From a virus: DNA of 42,452 nt. The DNA lies in IMG/VR virus record IMGVR_UViG_3300042569_000885, positions 1 to 42,452 of that record, one strand, 5' to 3'. The notes beneath the pieces were generated by a model. The model saw only the letters and a program-made list of their open reading frames with translations. It was not told the DNA's origin and searched no databases. Positions within the stretch are counted from its first letter, which is position 1. The number at the start of each line of letters is the position of its first letter. Positions 19,957 through 25,343 of the stretch are shown one piece after another. A program made the translations under genes and the position numbers.

Positions 19957-20517
19957 ATGCCTAATTGGTGTTCAAATGAAATCACAATTTCCGGAGACGT
20001 TACAAGGATTGTAGAGGCTCTGGAGTCTATTGAAAGTAAGCAAGAGAATAATGTATTCAAGACATTAATTGATGTCCCACAGGATGAGGACTGGTACAAC
20101 ACAAATCTAAAGTACTTTGGTACAAAATGGGATGTATCTTACTATGAATGTGATCCCCAAGAATTTGATGGAGGATTGGTGCTAATGCCCAATACTGCAT
20201 GGTCACCACCGATTGAGTTTGGTGTAAACTTAGCCAAGAAGTATGGTGTAGAAGTGGAGATGTACTACCATGAATCTGGCATGGATTTCTGTGGCAAGAC
20301 ATCTATCAACTCAGATGGAACATACACAGAGGAGGATTATGGATACATGGAGGGACTCTACAATTTTGATGCAGACTATTTCTGGGTAGAGATTGAGTCC
20401 TACATAGAGTACGCAAAAGAGGATGGACAATCTGTCGAGGAATTCCTAGAAGATTATGACTACTTACCTACTTATGACAAGAAAGAACTAACTAAAATAT
20501 ACAATGAAAGCCTTTGA
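19957..20517 (+). CDS. YubB/Api92-like (DUF1281) protein, 186 aa
   Basis: It starts MPNWCSNEITISGDVTRIVE, the hallmark N-P-N-W-C-x-N start of the DUF1281/Api92 and YubB ferredoxin-like family found on phages, plasmids and integrative elements. The middle (TKWDVSYYECDPQEFDGGLV, then NTAWSPPIEF) is the usual W-x-[PA]-P element. Compact alpha/beta domain, cytoplasmic. Family members accompany mobile DNA, but their role is not settled to my knowledge. It overlaps the next gene by 14 bases. Confidence 0.8.
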   Translation: MPNWCSNEITISGDVTRIVEALESIESKQENNVFKTLIDVPQDEDWYNTNLKYFGTKWDVSYYECDPQEFDGGLVLMPNTAWSPPIEFGVNLAKKYGVEVEMYYHESGMDFCGKTSINSDGTYTEEDYGYMEGLYNFDADYFWVEIESYIEYAKEDGQSVEEFLEDYDYLPTYDKKELTKIYNESL

Positions 20518-20728
20518 AATTAACACAACTGCATGGGATGAGGAGAACTTTGTAATCCTCACAGACTTGAATGAGATTCAAATTAAAAAAGTGATTGAGC
20601 CCATAGTTAATCGGGAGCGAGAGTATGGTGAGGAGTATACCAACGATACGCTCATCGATGCCCTATTGGATGCCTATCCAGAGAACCAATTCTATTCATA
20701 CACAACACCTAAACTAATCAGCATATGA
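20504..20728 (+). CDS. Hypothetical protein, tandem paralogue 1, 74 aa
   Basis: It starts MKAFEINTTAWDEENFVILT and ends LISI. It is homologous in outline to the protein at 20928-21149: W-[DE]-x-[ED] near residue 11, TxLxExxxxKVIEPIV-type middle (TDLNEIQIKKVIEPIV here, TTLTEENVRKVVEPMA there), and ALLDAYPEN against ALEDAYPKK. The two copies are separated by one gene, suggesting a small duplication. Unknown role; ATGA overlap with the next gene. Confidence 0.7.
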   Translation: MKAFEINTTAWDEENFVILTDLNEIQIKKVIEPIVNREREYGEEYTNDTLIDALLDAYPENQFYSYTTPKLISI

Positions 20729-20931
20729 GAACTATTGAAGGATTAGAGAACGACTTTCTCAGAAGTGAAATCAAGAGGCTCAAGGAGATCCGAGAGGATC
20801 AGGAGCAGATGTTGGTGGATGACATCTACCAGTGGATAATGTCCAACGAGGACATGGGCATGGGTGAATGTGCGGATGCACTATACGAGGCACAAAAAAT
20901 TGTACACAACTGGAAAAGAAAATGCAAATGA
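20725..20931 (+). CDS. Hypothetical helical protein, 68 aa
   Basis: It starts MRTIEGLENDFLRSEIKRLK and is helical throughout (EIREDQEQMLVDDIYQWIMS), with a methionine/glycine stretch (DMGMGE) and a basic end (HNWKRKCK). ATGA overlaps on both sides (20725 and 20928). No family recognised. Confidence 0.65.
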   Translation: MRTIEGLENDFLRSEIKRLKEIREDQEQMLVDDIYQWIMSNEDMGMGECADALYEAQKIVHNWKRKCK

Positions 20932-21149
20932 ATGTATTCAAATTAAAAATTAACAACTGGGAAGGTGACCAGTGTACCTTATACACCACCTTGACTGAGG
21001 AGAATGTAAGGAAGGTAGTAGAGCCAATGGCAAAGCAACATGAGGAGATGAATTATTTCATCGAGGACTACATCGTTGCATTGGAGGATGCATATCCTAA
21101 GAAATTAATCTTATCAAATTTAAGTGACACCATAACAATTCAACTATGA
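20928..21149 (+). CDS. Hypothetical protein, tandem paralogue 2, 73 aa
   Basis: The ATG at 20928 overlaps the previous stop (ATGA), giving MNVFKLKINNWEGDQCTLYT. The longer frame from 20868 is a shadow inside the upstream gene. It matches the protein at 20504-20728 in the central TxLTEExxxKVVEPM and DAYP segments. The stop overlaps the next ATG (ATGA at 21146). Unknown role. Confidence 0.7.
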   Translation: MNVFKLKINNWEGDQCTLYTTLTEENVRKVVEPMAKQHEEMNYFIEDYIVALEDAYPKKLILSNLSDTITIQL

Positions 21150-21556
21150 AAATTACAATCGAAGTAAATGTACCGGAGGATGTGGATTTAGATCACACCT
21201 ATCAGGCAGTAACAGATGCATTGTATCTGCCACGTAGTGTAACTCAAGCAGAGTATACACTAGTATCAAGTATCCTTAATCAGTTAGCATCAAAGAAGTC
21301 AAAGGATGTACTCAAGCATGGGTTCAGGGACTGGGCGGAGACTCACCATGAGGTGGTGTGTACCATCCATGCACTGATTGACAATGAAACAATACCATCT
21401 AGGCTACAAAATATCCTAGATACTGAGGGTACTGGTGGACTTTATGATCTAGGTATAGACTTGACAAATGACTTTGAGAATACCTATGTCGGAAGGGTAT
21501 GGGATGGAGACTGGATTGATACTATTATTGATTTTGTAAACGAAAAACTACAATGA
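21146..21556 (+). CDS. Hypothetical protein, 136 aa
   Basis: It starts MKITIEVNVPEDVDLDHTYQ. A beta start (ITIEVNVP) is followed by helices, including FRDWAETHHEVVCTIHALID, and ends WDGDWIDTIIDFVNEKLQ. No signal or membrane segment. Coupled to both neighbours by ATGA overlaps. I do not recognise a family. Confidence 0.7.
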   Translation: MKITIEVNVPEDVDLDHTYQAVTDALYLPRSVTQAEYTLVSSILNQLASKKSKDVLKHGFRDWAETHHEVVCTIHALIDNETIPSRLQNILDTEGTGGLYDLGIDLTNDFENTYVGRVWDGDWIDTIIDFVNEKLQ

Positions 21557-21747
21557 CACTAGAAGAAAGACTACGGATGTACCAGATGGTACATGGAATG
21601 AATGACAGACTGCTTTATCTGGATGAGAAAAGAAAGGCAAAGTTCATCAAAGCAATTGACTCATTGTTCACCAAGTACCCATGCCCCAGAGAGGTAAGGT
21701 ATGGATCAGAAGCAAGACTAAAGTATGGAAGCGAAGCGAATGTTTAA
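21553..21747 (+). CDS. Hypothetical protein, 64 aa
   Basis: It starts MTLEERLRMYQMVHGMNDRL. Helical, ending with a small repeat VRYGSEARLKYGSEANV (YGSEA twice). Its 3' end overlaps the next gene by 23 bases. Unknown role. Confidence 0.65.
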   Translation: MTLEERLRMYQMVHGMNDRLLYLDEKRKAKFIKAIDSLFTKYPCPREVRYGSEARLKYGSEANV

Positions 21748-21871
21748 TGTGTACTACTATGGCAACCTGTATGCAAGGTTGCTATGTACCACCAAGTGGG
21801 AGGCTATCGACAGGATTTGCAATGAGCATTACTGGTTAAATAGAAGTAAAGTTTCTGCAAAAAAAGATTGA
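21725..21871 (+). CDS. Small protein (FNVYYYGNLYAR type), 48 aa
   Basis: Found by hand. Two in-frame starts: ATG 21725 (MEAKRMFNVYYYGNLYARLL) or ATG 21740 (MFNVYYYG). The sequence continues CTTKWEAIDRICNEHYW and stops at 21869-21871. The N-V-Y-x-x-G-x-x-x-A-R-[LV]-[LI]-C-T-T-x-x-E-A-I-[DE]-R layout looks like short phage proteins I have seen in Bacteroidota phages. Last gene before a new promoter region. Confidence 0.6.
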   Translation: MEAKRMFNVYYYGNLYARLLCTTKWEAIDRICNEHYWLNRSKVSAKKD

Positions 21872-21898
21872 CATTGTCTATTTATTGTTTTATATTGT
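21868..21898 (+). promoter_or_regulatory. Candidate promoter inside the early block
   Basis: TTGACA begins at 21868, then TATATTGT at 21891-21898 after 20 bases. The -7 box departs from TAnnTTTG by a one-base shift. Its end is 22 bases before the ATG at 21920, the same distance as at 9888 and 11023. One of the few gaps in the otherwise overlapping early block. Confidence 0.35.
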
Positions 21899-21919
21899 AT
21901 CAAATTTAAATCAAATCTA

Positions 21920-22183
21920 ATGGAATATGACGAGAGTGAAGTATTTATCAATGAGGAAGTTGAGTTCAGCATTGATAATAAGGACTACCTATGGGTAGGA
22001 AGTTATGAGGTGCACCAGTATGGTGAGGAATCCACTTGGGATTCAATGGGAATCGGTGAGACTGAGATCAATATACTATCTACCATTCGCCTATGCGAAC
22101 ACGATGGTGATGATTGGTTTAACATCACACCCACAACAGATCATATGCATGGTCTTGTAGAACAAATAATCAAAAATTTATGA
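21920..22183 (+). CDS. Hypothetical acidic protein, 87 aa
   Basis: It starts MEYDESEVFINEEVEFSIDN and has DYLWVGSYEVHQYGEESTWD. Strongly acidic and beta-rich. The leader ATTTAAATCAAATCTA is typical for this genome. ATGA overlap with the next gene at 22180. No family recognised. Confidence 0.7.
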   Translation: MEYDESEVFINEEVEFSIDNKDYLWVGSYEVHQYGEESTWDSMGIGETEINILSTIRLCEHDGDDWFNITPTTDHMHGLVEQIIKNL

Positions 22184-22359
22184 GCGAGTTAGATGTTATG
22201 TTCACAGCTGGACTACTGGTTGTGTTGGCAAACTTTACCGTATCAAGAATGATCAGAAAAAGTGATGACTCTAACAAGGGTCATCAACTTCTGATTGAGG
22301 TGGCAAGTCTTGGACTGCTTATAGTATCATTTATTATTTATATAATTATAATATCATGA
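22180..22359 (+). CDS. Small two-span membrane protein, 59 aa
   Basis: Found by hand. The ATG at 22180 is in an ATGA overlap, and the TGA at 22357 overlaps the next ATG. It starts MSELDVMFTAGLLVVLANFT, has a charged loop (RMIRKSDDSNKG), then IEVASLGLLIVSFIIYIIII. Two transmembrane helices (residues 7-22 and 39-58). Coupled on both sides, upstream of the DnaA-like gene. Unknown role. Confidence 0.65.
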   Translation: MSELDVMFTAGLLVVLANFTVSRMIRKSDDSNKGHQLLIEVASLGLLIVSFIIYIIIIS

Positions 22360-22646
22360 AAATTGAAATCTTTAATAACTATTTAGAAAACATTATCAAA
22401 CTTTATTCCATCCCCATAGAGTGGATCTTCTCAAAGAATAAAAAGATGGAGGTAGTAGATGCAAGACACATGCTGTACTACCTGTGCTCAAAGAGAAACA
22501 TACCGGTGAGTTACATCCAGAGGTACATGGACATGAATGGGTATGTGATAGGTCACTCATCCATTATTCATGGGATCAAATCAATTGAGAATAAAGTACA
22601 AGCAGACGCAGACTATAAACAACTAATTAAAAATCTAGAAAAATGA
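22356..22646 (+). CDS. DnaA domain IV-like DNA-binding protein, 96 aa
   Basis: Residues 33-80 (VVDARHMLYYLCSKRNIPVS, then YIQRYM-G-VIGHSSIIHGIK) match the order of the DnaA C-terminal DnaA-box-binding domain: AR-x-x-x-[MY]-[YL]-L-x-x-x-x-x-x-S-[YF]-x-x-I-x-x-x-[MF] ... G-x-x-H-[ST]-[ST]-[IV]-I-H. No AAA+ ATPase part is present, so it is a stand-alone binder. It probably recognises specific DNA sites, perhaps at the phage origin. It precedes the annealase gene by an ATGA overlap. A second DnaA-like protein is at 31033-31488. Confidence 0.75.
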   Translation: MKIEIFNNYLENIIKLYSIPIEWIFSKNKKMEVVDARHMLYYLCSKRNIPVSYIQRYMDMNGYVIGHSSIIHGIKSIENKVQADADYKQLIKNLEK

Positions 22647-23263
22647 AATCAGAAAAATCAGTATTCGAAAGACTATCAGCCATCAATGTTAACGAGCATG
22701 TTGAGAAGAAGGACAACCTCACCTACCTATCATGGGCATGGGCATGGTCTGTGACTAAGAAGGAGTGCCCAGATGCATCTTATAAAATTTTGCCTACAGA
22801 GTACGATGATGACCTTGGATTCATGTGCCATAGCGAGGTGACTATTGAGGGTCAGACACTTGAGATGTGGTTGCCTGTCATGGATGGCAAGAACAAGAGC
22901 ATGAAAAAGAAGCCTTACTCCTACGCTACCAAGTACGGAGACAAGCAGGTGGATGCAGCAACTACGTTTGACATCAACAAGACAATGATGCGTTGCTTGG
23001 TTAAGAACCTAGCCATGTTTGGATTGGGCATCTACATCTACGCTGGTGAGGATCTTCCAGAGAGTGAGCCAAAGGTGGTAGAGGAGAGCAGACCTACAGC
23101 ACTGGTTACATTGGTGAAGGACAGTGATGATTGGAAGAAGGTGATAAAGTATGTGGCTGACAATAAGAGCAAGGGTCTGGCATTCATTGGCAAGCAGTTG
23201 AATACTAAGTATGACATGTCTGTAGAATTGAAGAAAGAAATAGCCGACTTGGTTAATGCTTAG
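22643..23263 (+). CDS. DUF1071 / Sak-type single-strand annealing protein, 206 aa
   Basis: It starts MKSEKSVFERLSAINVNEHV and has KKDNLTYLSWAWAWSVTKKE and, near residues 117-136, MRCLVKNLAMFGLGIYIYAG. The L-S-x-I-N-V-x-x-x-x-E-K-x-x-x-L-[TS]-Y-L-S-W-A-W-A-W ... M-R-C-L-[VT]-K-[NA]-[LI]-A-[ML]-x-G-L-G-L-Y-I-Y-A-G-E signature is the DUF1071 family, a Rad52-like phage recombinase group. It should anneal homologous single strands during phage recombination and replication. The neighbouring exonuclease at 24148-24879 would make such strands. A 4-residue overlap with the methyltransferase gene. Confidence 0.88.
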   Translation: MKSEKSVFERLSAINVNEHVEKKDNLTYLSWAWAWSVTKKECPDASYKILPTEYDDDLGFMCHSEVTIEGQTLEMWLPVMDGKNKSMKKKPYSYATKYGDKQVDAATTFDINKTMMRCLVKNLAMFGLGIYIYAGEDLPESEPKVVEESRPTALVTLVKDSDDWKKVIKYVADNKSKGLAFIGKQLNTKYDMSVELKKEIADLVNA

Positions 23264-24167
23264 ACATGGATCACTATTCAGTGGAATCGGGGGTTTTGAT
23301 TTGGCCTCCGATTGGATGGGATGGGAGAACGTGTTCCATTGTGAATGGAATCCATTCGGTCAGAGAGTCTTAAAATATTATTGGCCTAATTCAATATCAC
23401 ACAATGACATTACCAAGACAGACTTCTCTATTTACAGAGGAGAAATTGACATCATTACAGGAGGATTCCCATGTCAGCCCTACTCAACAGCAGGGAAGCG
23501 ACTCGGCAAGGAGGATAACAGACATCTCTGGCCTGAAATGCTTAGAGCAATTCGAGAAATCAAACCACGCTGGGTTGTGGGCGAAAACGTTCGTGGGCTT
23601 ATTAGTTGGAATGGAGGGATGGTATTCGAAGAGGTGCAAGTTGACCTGGAATCTGAAGGGTACGAAGTCCAACCGTTTATACTTCCAGCTGCAAGCGTCA
23701 ACGCTCCCCATCTTAGACAAAGAGTATGGTTCGTTGCCCACTCCATGTGCGTACGATTGGAACAGTCCAAAGAAACCGGAGACATTTCAGAAAGCAAAGG
23801 AAAGACATGCACTGAAGGGAGTAAATGTTCAGAATCCTTTGAAGCAAATGGCATCAATGGGAATGCTTCCTACTCCAGTATCATCGGACAAGAATGCAGG
23901 AAGGAGAGGGAACGCTCCGAGAGAGGGTCACAATCCCATGACAAACAGTTTGAAGGATGCAATAAATTACCAAGAGCAGACTTCGAAATGTTCCCATCTG
24001 TCCCCCCAATTTGTGATGGAGATGATGGGCTTTCCAGTAGACTGGACTCTATTACCTTTCCTAAATGGAGAAAAGAATCAATCATGGCAGGAGGAAATGC
24101 CATAGTACCACAGGTAGTCTATCAAATATTTAAAACTATAGAAAAATATGAACACAATAATCGATGA
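23256..24167 (+). CDS. dcm: C5-cytosine DNA methyltransferase, 303 aa
   Basis: Motif I SLFSGIGGFDLA (residues 6-17) binds S-adenosylmethionine. Motif IV GGFPCQPYS (69-77) has the catalytic Cys73. ENV at 110-112 is motif VI, RQRVWFV (154-160) motif VIII, and GGNAIVPQVVYQIF near the C-terminus motifs IX-X. Residues 165-265 are the target-recognition region, low-complexity and cysteine/serine-rich. It methylates cytosine at C5, likely to protect phage DNA. A second reading frame (23404-24105) is wholly embedded in the gene. It overlaps its neighbours on both sides. Orphan: no restriction endonuclease partner is seen. Confidence 0.92.
   Translation: MLRHGSLFSGIGGFDLASDWMGWENVFHCEWNPFGQRVLKYYWPNSISHNDITKTDFSIYRGEIDIITGGFPCQPYSTAGKRLGKEDNRHLWPEMLRAIREIKPRWVVGENVRGLISWNGGMVFEEVQVDLESEGYEVQPFILPAASVNAPHLRQRVWFVAHSMCVRLEQSKETGDISESKGKTCTEGSKCSESFEANGINGNASYSSIIGQECRKERERSERGSQSHDKQFEGCNKLPRADFEMFPSVPPICDGDDGLSSRLDSITFPKWRKESIMAGGNAIVPQVVYQIFKTIEKYEHNNR
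23404..24105 (+). CDS. Candidate overprinted protein inside the methyltransferase gene, 233 aa
   Basis: ATG at 23404, offset +1 from the methyltransferase frame, open for 234 codons including the stop. It starts MTLPRQTSLFTEEKLTSLQE and reads like a protein: WYSKRCKLTWNLKGTKSNRL, YGSLPTPCAYDW, then MGMLPTPVSSDK, and near the end LSPQFVMEMMGFPVDW. The repeated LPTP-x-x-x-D element and the L-[SN]-P-x-[FW]-V-x-x-[ML]-M-G-[FW]-P-x-x-[W] end match proteins I recall beside phage C5 methyltransferases. Those are sometimes annotated as methyltransferase-associated. It could be real, or an out-of-frame echo of a conserved methyltransferase gene. Minus-strand frames are also open here, so caution is needed. 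Confidence 0.5.
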   Translation: MTLPRQTSLFTEEKLTSLQEDSHVSPTQQQGSDSARRITDISGLKCLEQFEKSNHAGLWAKTFVGLLVGMEGWYSKRCKLTWNLKGTKSNRLYFQLQASTLPILDKEYGSLPTPCAYDWNSPKKPETFQKAKERHALKGVNVQNPLKQMASMGMLPTPVSSDKNAGRRGNAPREGHNPMTNSLKDAINYQEQTSKCSHLSPQFVMEMMGFPVDWTLLPFLNGEKNQSWQEEMP

Positions 24168-24879
24168 GCTCAGGGATGATGATGAGTACTACAATGGTAA
24201 GGGTAAGTACTACCTATCCAACTCAGACATCTATGCATTGCTCACAAATCCTAAGCGATTTAGAGCCCGATCAGAGGACTCAAAACACTTTCATGAGGGG
24301 AGACTATTCCATCAGTTAATTCTCGAGCCTGAGAAGGCTGTAAACGTGCCACAGGTGGATGTCAGTACACGTAATACAAAGGAGTACAAGAAGTACCTTG
24401 AAGATTATGGACTTGAGTTCGCTATGTTGACCAAGGAATACGATGAGATTGTTCGTCTTGCTAGTGTAATGAAGTCAAACTTCCAGTTCTACAATGACAT
24501 CTATAAGTATGGCAACCTATACGAGGAGCCAATCATTGGTGAGATTAAGGGACTGCAATGGAAGGCGAAGGCAGACATCGTTACTAGCGATTCAATCATT
24601 GATCTCAAGACTACATCAGACATCAACAAGTTCAGATGGTCTGCAAAGAGTTACAACTATGACTCTCAGTGCTACATTTACCAGCAATTATTTGGAAAAC
24701 CCCTATACTTTTACGTTATTGACAAGGAATCTGAGCAGCTTGGTCTGTTCAGACCATCCGAAGAGTTCGTGAAGGGCGGAGAAGCCAAGGTAGAGCGAGC
24801 AATGGAGGTATACTACAAGTACTTCGGACCAAATCCAACAGATGATATTGACAATTACTTTATAAACGAAACACTTTAA
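24148..24879 (+). CDS. PD-(D/E)XK exonuclease (RecE/DUF3799-like), 243 aa
   Basis: Residues 52-62 (RLFHQLILEPE) carry the early helical His motif of RecE/lambda-exonuclease-like enzymes. KADIV (141-145, Asp143) and IIDLKTT (150-156; Asp152-x-Lys154) form the PD-(D/E)XK metal centre, and QCYIYQQLFG (174-183) the conserved Q-x-x-x-Y helix. The start MNTIIDELRDDDEYYNGKGK overlaps the methyltransferase end by 20 bases. It should digest duplex DNA to give single strands for the DUF1071 annealase, making a two-component recombination pair. DUF3799-type assignment is from memory; the nuclease fold is well supported. Confidence 0.85.
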   Translation: MNTIIDELRDDDEYYNGKGKYYLSNSDIYALLTNPKRFRARSEDSKHFHEGRLFHQLILEPEKAVNVPQVDVSTRNTKEYKKYLEDYGLEFAMLTKEYDEIVRLASVMKSNFQFYNDIYKYGNLYEEPIIGEIKGLQWKAKADIVTSDSIIDLKTTSDINKFRWSAKSYNYDSQCYIYQQLFGKPLYFYVIDKESEQLGLFRPSEEFVKGGEAKVERAMEVYYKYFGPNPTDDIDNYFINETL

Positions 24880-24883
24880 TCAA

Positions 24884-25150
24884 ATGGAAAAGAAAGAAAC
24901 AATTTACGCAAACGGATTCGTAGCAAAGAGAACTGAAAAGGATCCAGACTTCATGGTAGTTAGACTATCAATCTCTAAAGATGATGCCATCGCATTCATC
25001 AACAAGCATGCAAATGCTGAGGGATGGGTCAACTTAGAGATTAAAAATGGTAGAGAGGCCGGCAAGTTTAACGTAACTCTCAATACCTATCAAGCTCCTA
25101 AGAAGAAGTACGATATGAATAAGGGGACTAAATGGGAGTCTCCGTTCTAA
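24884..25150 (+). CDS. Conserved small protein of the recombination cluster, 88 aa
   Basis: It starts MEKKETIYANGFVAKRTEKD. A beta-rich core (FMVVRLSISKDDAIAFINKH, NLEIKNGREAGKFNVTLNTY) ends in a basic, disordered tail (PKKKYDMNKGTKWESPF). I recall similar proteins next to annealase and exonuclease genes in Bacteroidota phages; single-strand-binding-like function is conceivable but unproven. It is the last gene before a strong terminator. Confidence 0.7.
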   Translation: MEKKETIYANGFVAKRTEKDPDFMVVRLSISKDDAIAFINKHANAEGWVNLEIKNGREAGKFNVTLNTYQAPKKKYDMNKGTKWESPF

Positions 25151-25156
25151 AAAATG

Positions 25157-25183
25157 GAGGGGGTAACTCCCCCTCTTTTTTTT
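25157..25183 (+). terminator. Strong intrinsic terminator of the early block
   Basis: GAGGGGG-TAACT-CCCCCTC: a perfect 7-bp stem (25157-25163 with 25169-25175) and 5-base loop, followed by eight Ts (25176-25183). It lies 7 bases after the stop at 25150 and ends the 17251-25150 unit. Confidence 0.9.
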
Positions 25184-25191
25184 CTCTAACC

Positions 25192-25335
25192 CATGTCATT
25201 TTTGCTTTTCCCTATATATATATATATACTACTTATATATTATTATTTCTTTGAATCTAAAAGGAAATTTAAATTGACATAATCGACATTGGGTTAATTA
25301 TCAGTAAGTTACACGACACATTTACGACATTCATC
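25192..25335. repeat. AT-rich intergenic element, copy B, with GACAT repeats
   Basis: Diverged copy of 15995-16140, sharing the 23 identical bases at 25208-25230 and the order of blocks after them. Copy B is richer in [TC]GACA[TC] units, at 25275, 25284, 25314, 25325, 25336 and 25345, the last overlapping the primase start codon. The 25314/25325/25336 units are exactly 11 bases apart, about one helical turn. This layout suits an iteron-type origin or a regulator site, upstream of the primase gene. Confidence 0.75.
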
Positions 25336-25343
25336 TGACATTT

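Noticed and set aside
23480-23857. Minus-strand frames within the methyltransferase gene (23480-23857, 23484-23741, 23870-24103)
   Set aside because: No protein-like motifs, no start context, and opposite to the plus-strand operon. They weaken the significance of the embedded plus-strand frame, which is why that one is called at only moderate confidence.
24494-24772. 92-residue plus-strand frame inside the exonuclease gene
   Set aside because: Ser/Thr-rich product with no motif; the exonuclease frame carries the catalytic residues. Unlike the methyltransferase case it does not resemble any protein I know.
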